A stretch of 64,000 bases of DNA from Pimelobacter simplex (GCF_024662235.1 NZ_CP096276.1:1922001-1986000); one strand, 5' to 3'; positions 37,215 through 48,865 are shown, counted from the stretch's first letter. Notes: generated from the letters alone by a model not told the origin. A program made the numbers and translations.

Positions 37215-38885
37215 GTGGGCGCGGCTCCCGTCGACCCCCGGTCGACCGCTGCCTGGGCGAGCCTGACCCGGCTCGCCGACGGTTTCACTCCCGACCTGCG
37301 TCGTTGGTTCGCCGACGACCCCGACCGCACCGACCACCTGTCGTACGACGCGGGCGACCTCCACGTCGACCTGTCCCGCAACCTGCTCTCGGCCGAGGTC
37401 CTCGACGCGCTCGTCGCGCTGGGGGCCGAGGTCGGGCTGCCGGCGCGCCGGGACGCGATGTTCCGCGGTGACCAGATCAACGTCAGCGAGAACCGCGCCG
37501 TGCTCCACACGGCGCTGCGGCGCGCGGCCGACTCCAACCTCGTCGTCGGCGGCGCCGACGTCGTCGAGGAGGTCCAGACCGTCCTGCGCCGGATCTACGC
37601 CTTCGCCGACGACGTCCGCTCCGGCACCTGGCGCGGCTTCACCGGCCAGGCGATCCGCACGGTCGTCAACATCGGCATCGGCGGCTCCGACCTCGGCCCG
37701 GTGATGGCCTACGAGGCGCTCAAGCCCTACGCCCAGGCGGGCCTGGAGTGCCGGTTCGTCAGCAACATCGACCCGACCGACGCGGCCGAGACCCTCACCG
37801 GACTCGACCCGGCAACCACCCTCTTCATCGTGTCGAGCAAGACCTTCGGGACCCTCGAGACCCTCACCAACGCGCGCCTGTGCCGGGCCTGGCTCCTCGA
37901 CGGGGTCCGCGCGGTCGCCGACGGCGCCCCCGCCGACGCCGACATCGTCGCCCGCCACTTCGTCGCGGTCTCCACCGCGCTCGACAAGGTCGCCGAGTTC
38001 GGCATCGACCCGGCCAACGCCTTCGGCTTCTGGGACTGGGTCGGCGGGCGCTACTCCGTCGACTCCGCCATCGGCACCTCGCTCGCCGTCGCCATCGGCC
38101 CCGAGCGCTTCGAGGAGTTCCTGGCCGGCTTCCGCACCATCGACGAGCACTTCCAGAGCGCGCCGCTGGAGCGCAACGTGCCCGCGCTGATGGGCCTGCT
38201 CAACGTCTGGTACACCAACTTCCTCGGTGCCCAGACCCACGCGGTGCTGCCCTACGCCCAGTCGCTGCACCGCTTCCCGGCGTACCTGCAGCAGCTGACG
38301 ATGGAGTCCAACGGCAAGCGCGTCCGCTGGGACGGAACCCCCGTCACCACCGACACCGGCGAGGTCTTCTGGGGCGAGCCCGGCACCAACGGCCAGCACG
38401 CCTTCTACCAGCTGATCCACCAGGGCACCCGGCTCGTCCCGGCCGACTTCATCGCCTTCGCCACGCCGACCTACCCGCTCGCCGACGGCGCCACCGACGT
38501 CCACGAGCTGCTGCTCGCCAACTTCCTGGCCCAGACCCGGGCCCTGGCGTTCGGCAAGACCGCCGACGAGGTCCGCGCCGAGGGCACCGCCGAGGCGATC
38601 GTCCCGGCCCGGGTCTTCCCCGGCAACCGGCCCACGACCTCGATCATGGCGCCCGCGCTCACGCCGTCCGTCCTCGGCCAGCTCATCGCGCTCTACGAGC
38701 ACATCACGTTCACCCAGGGCGTCGTCTGGGGCATCGACAGCTTCGACCAGTGGGGCGTCGAGCTCGGCAAGCAGCTCGCCGTCCAGATCGCCCCGGCACT
38801 CGCCGGCGACGCCGACGTGCTGGCCGCCCAGGACACCTCCACCCAGGCCTTCGTCCGCTACTACCGGGAGCACCGTCAGCGATGA
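37215..38885 (+). CDS. pgi: glucose-6-phosphate isomerase
   Basis: Interconverts glucose-6-phosphate and fructose-6-phosphate, linking this pentose phosphate operon to glycolysis. 556 residues from GTG 37215, 5 bases after tal. Seen: [16 protein letters not shown], the sugar-phosphate site [33 protein letters not shown], and the catalytic Glu/His region [14 protein letters not shown]. The last codons overlap pgl by ATGA. A longer frame upstream is part of tal in another frame. Confidence 0.96.
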   Translation: MGAAPVDPRSTAAWASLTRLADGFTPDLRRWFADDPDRTDHLSYDAGDLHVDLSRNLLSAEVLDALVALGAEVGLPARRDAMFRGDQINVSENRAVLHTALRRAADSNLVVGGADVVEEVQTVLRRIYAFADDVRSGTWRGFTGQAIRTVVNIGIGGSDLGPVMAYEALKPYAQAGLECRFVSNIDPTDAAETLTGLDPATTLFIVSSKTFGTLETLTNARLCRAWLLDGVRAVADGAPADADIVARHFVAVSTALDKVAEFGIDPANAFGFWDWVGGRYSVDSAIGTSLAVAIGPERFEEFLAGFRTIDEHFQSAPLERNVPALMGLLNVWYTNFLGAQTHAVLPYAQSLHRFPAYLQQLTMESNGKRVRWDGTPVTTDTGEVFWGEPGTNGQHAFYQLIHQGTRLVPADFIAFATPTYPLADGATDVHELLLANFLAQTRALAFGKTADEVRAEGTAEAIVPARVFPGNRPTTSIMAPALTPSVLGQLIALYEHITFTQGVVWGIDSFDQWGVELGKQLAVQIAPALAGDADVLAAQDTSTQAFVRYYREHRQR

Positions 38886-39625
38886 CCACGCCCACCCCTG
38901 ACCGCCCCGCCCCCCTCGTCGAGGTCCACCCGGACCCGCCCGCCCTGGCCACCGCCATCGCCGGCGAGCTCCTCAACCGGATCGCCGACGCCCAGGCCGC
39001 CGGCCACGTCCCCGACATCGGCCTCACCGGCGGCACCATCGCCGACGCGGTCCACCGCGAGATCGCCCGCCTGGCCCCCGCCTCCGGCGTCGACTGGGGC
39101 GCGGTGAGCTTCTGGTTCGGAGACGAGCGCTACGTCCCCGCCGACTCCCCCGACCGCAACCTGGTCCAGGCCCGCGCGGCCTTCCTCGACGAGGTCGGCG
39201 CCTTCCGGGTCCACACCGCCCCCGCCTCCGACGAGTCCGACGACCTCGCCGCCTCCGCCGCCTCCTACGCCGCCACGATCCGCTCCGAGGGCGGCGGGGA
39301 CTTCGACGTCCTCATGCTCGGCGTCGGCCCCGACGGCCACGTCGCCTCCCTCTTCCCCCACCACCCCGGACTCGACGTCGTCGACGCCATCACCGCCCCC
39401 GTCGAGGACTCCCCCAAGCCCCCACCCGACCGCGTCACCCTCACCTTCGAGGCCCTCAACCGCGCCCAGTCGGTCTGGTTCCTGGTCAGCGGCGACGCCA
39501 AGGCCGACGCGGTACGCCGCGCGCTCGCCGAGGAGGGCTCCGTCCAGGACACCCCCGCCCGCGGAGTGTCCGGCAAGGCCGAGACGGTGTGGTTCCTGGA
39601 CAGCGGGGCGGCCAGCGCGCTCTGA
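38882..39625 (+). CDS. pgl: 6-phosphogluconolactonase
   Basis: Hydrolyses 6-phosphogluconolactone in the oxidative pentose phosphate pathway. 247 residues from ATG 38882. Seen: [15 protein letters not shown], the substrate-binding [18 protein letters not shown] and the catalytic [18 protein letters not shown]. Its partner genes zwf and opcA would normally stand between tal and pgl and are missing here, yet pgl is translationally coupled to pgi. Confidence 0.96.
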   Translation: MTTPTPDRPAPLVEVHPDPPALATAIAGELLNRIADAQAAGHVPDIGLTGGTIADAVHREIARLAPASGVDWGAVSFWFGDERYVPADSPDRNLVQARAAFLDEVGAFRVHTAPASDESDDLAASAASYAATIRSEGGGDFDVLMLGVGPDGHVASLFPHHPGLDVVDAITAPVEDSPKPPPDRVTLTFEALNRAQSVWFLVSGDAKADAVRRALAEEGSVQDTPARGVSGKAETVWFLDSGAASAL

Positions 39626-39797
39626 GCTCGCCGGCTCGGTCCCGGGGGCCGCGAGCGGCCGGTCTGCTCGTCTCGCCCGCCGCTCTGGTCCCTGGAGCGT
39701 CCACCTGTTGTCCCCAGGCGGCTGACCACAGGAGGTCATCCCCAGGCTCCGGCCCACCGGATGCCTCCCGGCCACCCCGCTGCCGAAGATCGCTCGC

Positions 39798-42056
39798 ATG
39801 CGATCCTCCCTGCTCCGGCTCCCCCTCGTCCTCGTCCTCGCGCTGGTCCTCGCGCTGATCACCGCTCCCCCCGGACCGGTCCGCCTCAGCTCCGCCGCGC
39901 CGCCTCCCGCGCCCGATCCCGCGCCCGACCCCGGCGCCGCCTCGAGCAGCGCCCGGCCCAGCGGTGCCGGGCGGGTAGCGCCCGTCGCCGCCCGCAGCCC
40001 CGGCTTCGCCGGCCTCACCACCCCCAGCGGACACGAGCTCGGCGTCGCCCGCCTCCCCGACGGCACCACCGGACTCTGCCTCGACACCGGCCCGCGCCCC
40101 TGGCCCACCCCCGCCTCCGGACACCCCCGCGCCACCACCGTCACCGACCCCGTCGTCGGCTACCTCCTCTCGGTCCGCCTCCCCCGCGCCCGACGCGACC
40201 CCGCGCACGCTGCGGCGCTGTGGTGGGCGATCGGGCTGCTGCGCGGCCGGAACTCCGGGCCCGCTGCCATGCGCGCCTACCTCGCCGAGCTCGGGCGGGT
40301 CGACGCCGGGCTCGCGGCGCGCGTGCGTCGTACGGGGGGAAGGTGGGTGCGCGACGCAGTCCGCCACGCCGCCCCGCGCCACGGCTACCGCGCGCCGACG
40401 CCCGTGCTCGCCCCGGGCGGGCTCACCGGCCTGGGCCTGCGGTCGGCCCGCGGACTCCCGGTGCCCGGCGTCCGCGTCCACCTGCGCCTGACCGGCGGGG
40501 CGACCTTCGCCGACGGCCGGACCACCCGTGCCTTCACCACCACGACCACCGCCCCCGCGCCCGTGACCTGGCGTCGTGGCTCCGAGCCCGCCCGCGCCGT
40601 CGGGGTCCAGGTCACCTATGCCCAGGTCCCCGAGCACCGCTTCCGGCTCCACCGGTCGGGTCCGCGGGTCCAGCGCGTCGCGACCTCCTCCGGCCTCCGG
40701 ATCCTCCGCACCCACGCGACCGCACCCGCCCTCCGGATCCCCGTCATCCGGACCCAGGTCAACCTCCAGCACGCTCAGGTCGGCGCCCGCCTGGTCGACG
40801 CCGTCACCGTCTCCGGCCTCGGTACCCGCCGGCTGCCCAGCCCGCTCCTCGGCGAGTGGCAGCTCCTCGGCCCGGTCGCGCCGGCACCCGCGCCGGCACC
40901 CGCATCCGCGCCGTCCCCGGCGGCCTGCCGGGACCGCGACTGGTCCGGGGCACCACTCGCCGGCCACGGACGGTTCACGGTCCCCCACGACGGCACCTTC
41001 TCCGTCGGCGCCACCCCGGTCACCGTGACCGGCTGCTACACCTACCGCGAGCGCCTCGCCGGCTCCGCCACCACCGCCCCCGCACCGTGGACGCCGGCCG
41101 GTCTGGTCGAGGAGACCACCCTGGTCACCAGCACTCCCCACATCCGGACCCTCGTCAACCGCCAACGAGCCACCGAGGGCGACACGCTCATCGACAAGGT
41201 GGTCGTCACCGGTCTGCCGACCGGCCCCGGTACGAGCGACGCCTCCGAGGCATCCGGCAGCTCGCTGACCGGCCAGTGGCAGCTCCTCGGCCCGGTCGCG
41301 CCGGACCGGGCCGGCCGCTGCGCCCGCGCCTCGTGGACGGGCGCTCCGGTGGCCGGCGCCGGCACCTTCCCGGTCCCGCTCACCGGCGCCACCAGCGCGA
41401 CCGTCGCGGTCGGCCGGACCCGGATCACCCGTGGCGGCTGCTACACCTACCGCGAGGCCCTCGCCGGCTCACCGCACAGCGCGCCGGTGTCCTGGACGGC
41501 CGCAGGCATCGCCGAGGAGACCTCCCTCGTCGGACCGCGCCCGGTCCCCGTGCCGCACCACCCGCGCGTCGACACGGGAGGTTCCCGCAAGGGCGCCGCG
41601 CAGCACGGCCGGACACGGGGGCGTGCGACGGTCGCGCTGCCCCGCCTCGGGCTGACCGCGACCCTCAGCGGGGTCGCCTTCCGGGGGTCGGTGCTCCCCG
41701 CGCCCCGCGGCGCCCACCATGCCGGACAGTGGACCCACGGCGCGCCGCTCGACGCGCTCGTCGGCACCACCGTGCTCACCGGACACGTCGCGGACGACCG
41801 TGGCCGGCCCGGCGCGTTCGCCGGGTTGAGGTCGGCGCGCCGGGGTGACGTCGTACGGGTGGCGGAGGGCGGCACCGTCCGCCGTTGGCGCGTCACCCGC
41901 ACCTGGTCAGCCGACCGCAGTCGGCTGCCGCGCAGCGTCTTCACCCAGGATGTCGACCGTCGCCTCGTGCTCATCACGTGCACGGACCGCGTGGCCACGC
42001 CGGGTGGAGGCTTCCACTACCGGCGCAACCTCGTCGTCGAGGCCGTCCCGTGGTGA
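39798..42056 (+). CDS. secreted multidomain protein with stalk-like repeats and C-terminal sortase domain
   Basis: 752 residues. Order: signal peptide (about 1-33, basic start then a Leu/Val-rich core), a Pro/Ala-rich linker, an N-terminal domain (about 70-185) with GLCLDTGPRPW, a linker domain, two repeats of about 140 residues (about 314-430 and 448-580) that resemble the VaFE/Ig-like modules of surface proteins (paired GCYTYRE and EETTLV/EETSLV blocks), and a class E/F sortase domain (about 610-752) with His in LTGHVADDRGRPGAF, Cys in LVLITCTD and Arg in HYRRNLVVE. The repeats share a 30-base identical stretch. A single chain joining a transpeptidase to wall-protein repeats is unusual. No promoter better than GAAGAT was found. 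Confidence 0.75.
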   Translation: MRSSLLRLPLVLVLALVLALITAPPGPVRLSSAAPPPAPDPAPDPGAASSSARPSGAGRVAPVAARSPGFAGLTTPSGHELGVARLPDGTTGLCLDTGPRPWPTPASGHPRATTVTDPVVGYLLSVRLPRARRDPAHAAALWWAIGLLRGRNSGPAAMRAYLAELGRVDAGLAARVRRTGGRWVRDAVRHAAPRHGYRAPTPVLAPGGLTGLGLRSARGLPVPGVRVHLRLTGGATFADGRTTRAFTTTTTAPAPVTWRRGSEPARAVGVQVTYAQVPEHRFRLHRSGPRVQRVATSSGLRILRTHATAPALRIPVIRTQVNLQHAQVGARLVDAVTVSGLGTRRLPSPLLGEWQLLGPVAPAPAPAPASAPSPAACRDRDWSGAPLAGHGRFTVPHDGTFSVGATPVTVTGCYTYRERLAGSATTAPAPWTPAGLVEETTLVTSTPHIRTLVNRQRATEGDTLIDKVVVTGLPTGPGTSDASEASGSSLTGQWQLLGPVAPDRAGRCARASWTGAPVAGAGTFPVPLTGATSATVAVGRTRITRGGCYTYREALAGSPHSAPVSWTAAGIAEETSLVGPRPVPVPHHPRVDTGGSRKGAAQHGRTRGRATVALPRLGLTATLSGVAFRGSVLPAPRGAHHAGQWTHGAPLDALVGTTVLTGHVADDRGRPGAFAGLRSARRGDVVRVAEGGTVRRWRVTRTWSADRSRLPRSVFTQDVDRRLVLITCTDRVATPGGGFHYRRNLVVEAVPW
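40855..41304 (+). repeat. in-frame duplicated segment in the sortase protein
   Basis: Bases 40855-40884 and 41275-41304 are identical over 30 bases, offset by 420 (140 codons). A second shared block starts at 41031 and 41436 (21 identical bases, offset 405). These are two copies of one domain repeat. Confidence 0.85.
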
Positions 42057-42076
42057 CCCACGGGCAAGGGCTCAGC

Positions 42077-42439
42077 TCAGAAGATGATCTCGCCGGACTT
42101 GCGCCGCGAGCGCAGCAGCTGGATCGCCTCGTCGAGGATGACCTCGGCCTCCTTGTCGGAGCGGCGCTCCTTCACGTAGGCCAGGTGCGTCTTGTACGGC
42201 TCGATCTTCGGAGCCGGCGGCGCGTTCTCCGAGTCGAGACCGGCGGGCAGGCCGCACTTGGGGCAGTCCCACGACTCCGGGACCGACGCCTCGACGGAGA
42301 AGGTGATCACGGCTCGGTGACCATTCGCGCAGAAGTACGTCACCGCCTGCCGGGGAGCCGCCTCGCCGCGCTCGGCCTCTCCCATCGGACCCGCGCCGAC
42401 ACGACTGCCACGGATCGCGTTTCCACCACCACCAGCCAA
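42077..42439 (-). CDS. rbpA: RNA polymerase-binding protein RbpA
   Basis: Actinobacterial transcription factor that binds RNA polymerase with the principal sigma factor and steadies the open complex. 120 residues. Seen: N-terminal AIRGSRVGAGPMGEAERGE, the zinc/structural core with CANGH and CPKCG, the basic linker, and the C-terminal sigma-interaction domain VKERRSDKEAEVILDEAIQ. Start is TTG 42439, with GAGGAG eight bases upstream, because no ATG or GTG fits the conserved N-terminus. Confidence 0.95.
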   Translation of the reverse strand: MAGGGGNAIRGSRVGAGPMGEAERGEAAPRQAVTYFCANGHRAVITFSVEASVPESWDCPKCGLPAGLDSENAPPAPKIEPYKTHLAYVKERRSDKEAEVILDEAIQLLRSRRKSGEIIF

Positions 42440-42499
42440 CGGACTATCTCCTCAAAGCCTCGGACGGCCGCGGTTCTCCCGCAGGCCGGATGCAGTAGA

Positions 42500-42736
42500 T
42501 CAGTTCTGGTACGCGAGCAGGAGGCCCAGCGCGATGACGCAGGCGAACCAGATCACGCCGATCCCGACCGTGAACCGGTCGAGGTTCCGCTCGGCCACGG
42601 AGGAGCCGCCGAGCGAGCTCGACACTCCGCCACCGAACATGTCCGAGAGGCCGCCGCCCCGACCCTTGTGCAGCAGCACGAGCAGGATCAGGATCAGGCT
42701 CGTGATCACGAGCAGCACAGTCAGAAGCGTCGACAC
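42500..42736 (-). CDS. secG: SecG, preprotein translocase subunit
   Basis: Small membrane subunit of the Sec translocon. 78 residues with two hydrophobic segments (about 3-22 and 58-75) and between them HKGRGGGLSDMFGGG, the SecG loop. Starts at GTG 42736, seven bases after TAGGAT, so it has its own promoter although it follows tpiA by 27 bases. Confidence 0.93.
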   Translation of the reverse strand: MSTLLTVLLVITSLILILLVLLHKGRGGGLSDMFGGGVSSSLGGSSVAERNLDRFTVGIGVIWFACVIALGLLLAYQN

Positions 42737-42743
42737 GCGAGGA

Positions 42744-42749
42744 ATCCTA
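42744..42749 (-). promoter_or_regulatory. -10 element for secG
   Basis: TAGGAT on the minus strand, 7 bases before GTG 42736, in the 27-base gap after tpiA. Confidence 0.45.
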
Positions 42750-42763
42750 CGTCAGGTCCGGTA

Positions 42764-43564
42764 CTAGGACAGCACCGGCATGTCGTAGAAGCGGCAGATT
42801 CCCCCGAACTCGTCCGCCTCGAGGCTCGCGCCGCCCACGAGGGCGCCGTCGACGTCGGTCTTGGCCATGATGCCGGCGACGTTCGCGGCCTTCACCGAGC
42901 CGCCGTAGAGGATCCGTACGGCGTCCGCCGCCTCGTCGCCGAACAGCTCGCGCACCTTGCCCCGGATGGCCGCACAGACCTCCTGCGCGTCGTCCGGGGT
43001 CGCCACCTCACCGGTGCCGATCGCCCAGACCGGCTCGTAGGCGATGACCAGCCCGGCGACCTGCTTCTTCGACAGCCCCGCGAGGGAGCCCTCGACTTGG
43101 GCGTTCGTGTACGCGACGTGCTCGCCCGCCTGGCGTACGTCGAGCCCCTCGCCGACACAGACGATCGGGGTGATCTTCTCCCCCAGCGCCGCCTTCGCCT
43201 TGGCGTTGACGACCGCGTCGGTCTCGTCGTGGTACTGGCGCCGCTCGGAGTGGCCGACCACGATGTAGGAGCAGCCGAGCTTGGCGAGCATCGCCGCCGA
43301 GATCTCGCCGGTGTAGGCACCCGCCGCGTGCGCGGAGACGTCCTGCGCGCCGTAGCGGATCGAGAGCCGGTCGCCGTCGATCAGCGTCTGCACCGACCGG
43401 ATGTCGGTGAACGGCGGGATGACCGCGACCTCGACCTTGCCGTAGTCGTGGCGCTTGTCCGACAGCGTCCAGGCGAGCTTCTGCACGAGCACCACGGCCT
43501 CGGCGTGGTTGAGGTTCATCTTCCAGTTGCCCGCCATCAGGGGCGTGCGCGTCGTGCTGGCCAT
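42764..43564 (-). CDS. tpiA: triosephosphate isomerase
   Basis: Interconverts dihydroxyacetone phosphate and glyceraldehyde-3-phosphate. 266 residues. Seen: GNWKMNLNH with the substrate Lys, the catalytic His in [10 protein letters not shown], the catalytic Glu in [11 protein letters not shown] and the phosphate loop [12 protein letters not shown] 43564 directly follows the pgk stop with no gap and has GGAGGA upstream. Confidence 0.97.
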   Translation of the reverse strand: MASTTRTPLMAGNWKMNLNHAEAVVLVQKLAWTLSDKRHDYGKVEVAVIPPFTDIRSVQTLIDGDRLSIRYGAQDVSAHAAGAYTGEISAAMLAKLGCSYIVVGHSERRQYHDETDAVVNAKAKAALGEKITPIVCVGEGLDVRQAGEHVAYTNAQVEGSLAGLSKKQVAGLVIAYEPVWAIGTGEVATPDDAQEVCAAIRGKVRELFGDEAADAVRILYGGSVKAANVAGIMAKTDVDGALVGGASLEADEFGGICRFYDMPVLS

Positions 43565-44770
43565 TCAGTCCTCCAGAACCGTGATGCCGGGGAGTTCCTT
43601 GCCCTCGAGGTACTCGAGGCTCGCGCCGCCGCCGGTCGAGATGTGACCGAAGGCGGCCTCGTCGAATCCGAGGGTCCGTACGGCGGCCGCGGAGTCGCCG
43701 CCGCCGACGACGGAGAGTCCGTCCACCTCGGTGAGCGCCGCGGCGACCGCGCGGGTCCCCTCGGCGAAGGCGGCCTGCTCGAAGACGCCCATCGGACCGT
43801 TCCAGAAGACGGTCCTGGCGTCCGCGAGGGCGGCCGCGAAGGCGACGCCGGACTCGGGACCGATGTCCAGGCCGAGCGCGTCGGCCGGGATCGCGGTGGC
43901 GGCGACCACGCGCGCCGAGGCCTCGTCGCCGAAGCTGTCGGCCACGACGACGTCGGTGGGCAGCACGATCTCGACGCCGAGCTCCTTGGCGCGGGCCTGG
44001 TAGGCGCGGACCGTGTCGAGCTGGTCCTCCTCGAGCAGGCTCTTGCCGACCTCCAGGCCGTCGGCCTTGAGGAAGGTGAAGACCATGCCGCCGCCGATGA
44101 GCAGCTTGTCGGCCTTGCCGAGCAGGTTGTCGATGACGCCGAGCTTGTCCGAGACCTTGGAGCCGCCGAGGACGACGACATAGGGCCGGGCCGGGTCGCC
44201 GGTGAGCCGGCGCAGCACGTCGATCTCGGCGGCGACGAGGCCGCCCATCGCGTGCGGCAGGCGCTCGGCGACGTCGTAGACGCTGGCCTGCTTGCGGTGC
44301 ACGACCCCGAAGCCGTCGGAGACGAAGACGTCGGCGAGGGCGGCGAGCTGGTCGGCGAAGGCGCCGCGCTCGGCGTCGTCCTTGCTGGTCTCGCCGGCGT
44401 TGAAGCGGACGTTCTCGAGCAGCGCGACCTCACCGTCAGCGAGGGCGGCGACGGTCTCCTGGGCGGAGGCTCCGACGGTGTCGGTAGCGAACGCGACCCG
44501 CCCACCGAGCAGCTCGCCGAGGCGGGCGGCGACGGGAGCGAGCGAGTAGGCCGGGTCCGGCTCGCCCTTCGGGCGGCCGAGGTGGGCGGCGACGACCACG
44601 CGGGCGCCCGCGCCGGCGAGCGCCTGGATGGTCGGGACGCTGGCCCGGATCCGCCCGTCGTCGGTGATGGTCGACCCGTCGAGGGGGACGTTCAGGTCCG
44701 ACCGGACGAGCACGCGCTTGCCCGCGACACCCTGGAGGAACGACTCGTCGAGCCCGTTGATTGCTGTCAC
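43565..44770 (-). CDS. pgk: phosphoglycerate kinase
   Basis: Transfers phosphate from 1,3-bisphosphoglycerate to ADP in glycolysis. 401 residues from GTG 44770. Seen: [48 protein letters not shown] and the nucleotide-site [13 protein letters not shown] near the C-terminus. No clear ribosome site precedes the GTG; a TAGGCT hexamer stands 9 bases upstream, so a very short leader is possible. Middle gene of gap-pgk-tpiA. Confidence 0.97.
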   Translation of the reverse strand: MTAINGLDESFLQGVAGKRVLVRSDLNVPLDGSTITDDGRIRASVPTIQALAGAGARVVVAAHLGRPKGEPDPAYSLAPVAARLGELLGGRVAFATDTVGASAQETVAALADGEVALLENVRFNAGETSKDDAERGAFADQLAALADVFVSDGFGVVHRKQASVYDVAERLPHAMGGLVAAEIDVLRRLTGDPARPYVVVLGGSKVSDKLGVIDNLLGKADKLLIGGGMVFTFLKADGLEVGKSLLEEDQLDTVRAYQARAKELGVEIVLPTDVVVADSFGDEASARVVAATAIPADALGLDIGPESGVAFAAALADARTVFWNGPMGVFEQAAFAEGTRAVAAALTEVDGLSVVGGGDSAAAVRTLGFDEAAFGHISTGGGASLEYLEGKELPGITVLED

Positions 44771-44796
44771 AAGCGTCAGAGCCTAGACGATGCGTC

Positions 44797-45888
<1,092 letters not shown>

Positions 45889-46875
45889 TCAGGCGTCGCC
45901 GGCGAGCATCTCCGGGGTGAGCGACGCCTCGGTGTCCGGGATGCCGAGGTCCTCGGCGCGCTTGTCGGCCATGGCGAGCAGGCGGCGGATCCGGCCGGCG
46001 ATGGCGTCCTTGGTGAGGACCGGGTCGTGCAGCTGACCGAGCTCCTCGAGCGAGGCCTGCTTGTGCTCCAGGCGCAGCTCGCCGGCCATCTTGAGGTGGT
46101 CGGGGACCTCCTCGCCGAGGATCTCCATCGCCCGGTGCACCCGGGCGCCGGCGGTGACCGCGGCGCGCGCGGAGCGGCGCAGGTTGGCGTCGTCGAAGTT
46201 GGCGAGGCGGTTGGCGGTGGCGCGGACCTCGCGCCGCATCCGCCGCTCCTCCCAGGCCATGAGCGTCTCGTGGGCGCCGAGGCGGGCGAGCAGCTGGCCG
46301 ATGGCGTCGCCGTCGCGGATCACGACGCGATCGACGCCGCGGACCTCGCGGGCCTTGGCCTGGATGCCGAGGCGGCGCGAGACGCCGACCAGGGCGAGGG
46401 CGGCCTCGGAGCCGGGGCAGGTGACCTCGAGGGATGACGACCGGCCCGGCTCGGTGAGCGATCCGTGGGCGAGGAAGGCGCCCCGCCAGGCGGCGACCGC
46501 GTCGCACGCGCCGCCGGAGACGACGGCGGGCGGGAGCCCACGGACCGGGCGGCCACGCTGGTCGAGCAGTCCGGTCTGGCGGGCGAGCGCCTCGCCGTCC
46601 TTGACCACCCGGACGATGTAGCGGCTGCCCTTGCGCAGGCCGTTGCCCTGGACCATGACGACCTCGGAGCCCTGGCCGTAGATCTCGGAGATGTCCTTGC
46701 GCAGCCGGCGCGCGGCGGCGCCGGTGTCGAGCTCGGCCTCGACGACGATCCGGCCGCCCACGATGTGGAGCCCGCCGGCGAAGCGCAGCATCGAGGCCAC
46801 CTCGGCCTTGCGGCAGCAGACCTTCGTGACCGGGGTGCTGGCCAGCTCCGCCTTGACCTGTGCCGTCATCGCCAT
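45889..46875 (-). CDS. whiA: WhiA, sporulation/division regulator
   Basis: DNA-binding protein needed for sporulation septation in Streptomyces and widely kept in Gram-positive bacteria. 328 residues from ATG 46875; an ATG six bases further in is equally possible. Seen: [18 protein letters not shown] at the N-terminus (LAGLIDADG homing-endonuclease-like domain, without an active endonuclease role in the family), [18 protein letters not shown], and the C-terminal helix-turn-helix with [18 protein letters not shown]. Last of the conserved uvrC-rapZ-yvcK-whiA group. Confidence 0.95.
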   Translation of the reverse strand: MAMTAQVKAELASTPVTKVCCRKAEVASMLRFAGGLHIVGGRIVVEAELDTGAAARRLRKDISEIYGQGSEVVMVQGNGLRKGSRYIVRVVKDGEALARQTGLLDQRGRPVRGLPPAVVSGGACDAVAAWRGAFLAHGSLTEPGRSSSLEVTCPGSEAALALVGVSRRLGIQAKAREVRGVDRVVIRDGDAIGQLLARLGAHETLMAWEERRMRREVRATANRLANFDDANLRRSARAAVTAGARVHRAMEILGEEVPDHLKMAGELRLEHKQASLEELGQLHDPVLTKDAIAGRIRRLLAMADKRAEDLGIPDTEASLTPEMLAGDA

Positions 46876-46981
46876 GGGAGCGATCTTTCCACGCGGGTCA
46901 ACCACCCTCGCCGCCCAGGCGGTACGACGGCCCGCGGGCGAGCGACCCGCGCCACACCGGGGCGCGCCGGAGGCTCCGCGC

Positions 46982-47995
46982 TCAGCCCGCCGCGAAGATC
47001 CGCGCGTAGGCCTCGGCGAGCCGGACCGGGTCGTGGCGCGGGGTTCCGTCCTCGGCGGCGATGTCGTCGACGACGAGCCGGGCGCCGAGGGCGGCGACGG
47101 TCTCCTCGAGCTCGGCGAGCTCCGCGGCCGGTACGTCGGACAGCGAGCGCCGGTCCGCGAGAACGGTGTGGATGGCGAGGTCGGGCGCGTGCTCCGAGAG
47201 CACCGCGAGGTGGTCGGCCGGCCCGAAGCCGGGGGTCTCGCCAGCCTGCTCCTCGAGGTTGAGCACGACGATGAGCCGGGCGTCCGTGGCGACCAGCGCC
47301 GAGCGCAGCCGCGGGACGAGCAGGTGCGGCAGGACGCTGGTGAACCAGGAGCCGGGGCCGAGGACGGCCCAGTCCGCCGCGGCGATGGCGTCGATGACGG
47401 CGGGACTGACGCCGGGGTCGGCGGGGTCCAGCGCGATCGCGGCGATGACGCCGTCGGTGGTGGCGACCTCGACCTGGCCGTGCACCGAGGTCAGGCCGTC
47501 GGGGTCGGCGGGGTCGAGTCCGCGGACGGACGCGGTGATGTCCATGGGCTCGGTGGCCATGGGCAGGACGCGGCCCTTGGCGCCGAGCAGGTGGCCGACC
47601 CAGTCGAGCGCGTCGACGTGGTCGCCGAGGAGCTCCCAGAGCCCCACGATGAGGAGGTTGCCGACGACGTGGCCACGCATCTCGCCGTCCCCCTCGAACC
47701 GGTGCTGCAGCACGCGGGCCCAGGTGTCGCCCCACTCGTCGTCGCCGCAGAGGGCGGCGAGCGCCATCCGGAGGTCGCCGGGCGGCAGGACGCCGAACTC
47801 GCCGCGCAGCCGGCCCGAGGAGCCGCCGTTGTCGGCGACGGTGACGACGGCGGTCAGCTCGTCGACGGTCAGGTCGTCGACGAGGTGGCGCAGCGCGCTC
47901 AGCGAGGCGTGCAGGCCGTGCCCGCCGCCGAGCGCGACGACGGCCTGGGCGCGCTGGTCGCTCCCGAGGAAGTCCGAGCTCATCCGGTCGATCAC
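46982..47995 (-). CDS. yvcK: YvcK/GlmR, gluconeogenesis and cell-wall precursor factor (CofD-like)
   Basis: UDP-sugar binding protein that steers carbon into peptidoglycan precursors in Gram-positive bacteria. 337 residues from GTG 47995, overlapping the rapZ stop (GTGA). Seen: [18 protein letters not shown] (nucleotide-sugar loop), [29 protein letters not shown] and [15 protein letters not shown]. It is followed by whiA, the standard order. Confidence 0.93.
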   Translation of the reverse strand: MIDRMSSDFLGSDQRAQAVVALGGGHGLHASLSALRHLVDDLTVDELTAVVTVADNGGSSGRLRGEFGVLPPGDLRMALAALCGDDEWGDTWARVLQHRFEGDGEMRGHVVGNLLIVGLWELLGDHVDALDWVGHLLGAKGRVLPMATEPMDITASVRGLDPADPDGLTSVHGQVEVATTDGVIAAIALDPADPGVSPAVIDAIAAADWAVLGPGSWFTSVLPHLLVPRLRSALVATDARLIVVLNLEEQAGETPGFGPADHLAVLSEHAPDLAIHTVLADRRSLSDVPAAELAELEETVAALGARLVVDDIAAEDGTPRHDPVRLAEAYARIFAAG

Positions 47996-48861
47996 TCCCG
48001 GCCCAGGTCGCGGTGGATCGCGCGGGCGACGTGGCCCTGCTCGCCGAGCCGGCGGGCGATCTCCTCGCTCATCGCGACGCTGCGGTGTTTGCCGCCGGTG
48101 CAGCCGATGGCCACGCGCATGAACCGCTTGCCCTCGCGGATGTAGCCCTCGGCCACCCCGGTCAGCAGCGGCACGTAGGCGTCGACGAAGTCCTCGGCGC
48201 CCGGCCGGCCCAGGACGTACGCCGCGACCTCCGGGTCCTGCCCGGTGCGGGGACGCAGCTCGGGCACCCAGTGGGGGTTGGGCAGGAAGCGCATGTCGGC
48301 GACGTAGTCGGCGTCGACGGGGATGCCGTACTTGAACCCGAAGCTGATGACCGAGACGCGCAGCCGGGTGGTCTGGATGGTGCCGAAGGCGTCGGCGATC
48401 CGGTCGGTGAGCTGGTGCACGTTGAGGTTCGAGGTGTCGATGACGAGGTCGGCCTCGGAGCGCAGGTCGGCGAGGACGACACGCTCGCGCTCGAGTCCGT
48501 CGAGCAGCCGGCCGCCGGCCTGGAGGGGGTGGGGGCGGCGGGCCGCCTCCTGGCGGCGCACGAGCACCTCGTCGATGGCGTCGAGGAAGACCAGGCTGGT
48601 GTCGCGCCCGGCGACGCCGTGGGCCAGCGCGCTGCGCAGGCCCTGGAAGAACGATCCGGACCGGACGTCGACCACGACGGCGACCGACTGGGCCGGGCCA
48701 TGGCTCTCGTCGACCAGCCGGACGACGTCGGGCAGCAGGCTCGGCGGCAGGTTGTCGACGACGTAGAAGCCGAGGTCCTCCAGCTCCTTGGCGGCCGTGC
48801 TGCGGCCGGCGCCGGTCATGCCGGTGACGACCACGAGCTGGCCGGGGGTGCTCTCGCTCAT
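47992..48861 (-). CDS. rapZ: RapZ/YvcJ-family nucleotide-binding protein
   Basis: P-loop protein of 289 residues. In enterobacteria the homologue controls GlmZ small RNA; in Gram-positives YvcJ binds ATP/GTP and affects competence or late growth, with the exact role unclear. Seen: Walker A GMTGAGRST (residues 14-22), VDVRSGSFFQGL, FGFKYGIPVDADYVADMRFL and the C-terminal IGCTGGKHRSVAMSE. Starts 4 bases after the uvrC stop; CACAAT six bases before the ATG might be an own promoter. Frames extending left are uvrC in another frame. Confidence 0.93.
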   Translation of the reverse strand: MSESTPGQLVVVTGMTGAGRSTAAKELEDLGFYVVDNLPPSLLPDVVRLVDESHGPAQSVAVVVDVRSGSFFQGLRSALAHGVAGRDTSLVFLDAIDEVLVRRQEAARRPHPLQAGGRLLDGLERERVVLADLRSEADLVIDTSNLNVHQLTDRIADAFGTIQTTRLRVSVISFGFKYGIPVDADYVADMRFLPNPHWVPELRPRTGQDPEVAAYVLGRPGAEDFVDAYVPLLTGVAEGYIREGKRFMRVAIGCTGGKHRSVAMSEEIARRLGEQGHVARAIHRDLGRE

Positions 48862-48865
48862 GGGG

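Noticed and set aside
44770..44785. Leaderless promoter for pgk (TAGGCT)
   Set aside because: The hexamer stands nine bases before the GTG, not six or seven, so the geometry differs from the clear cases; a very short leader is possible but unproven.
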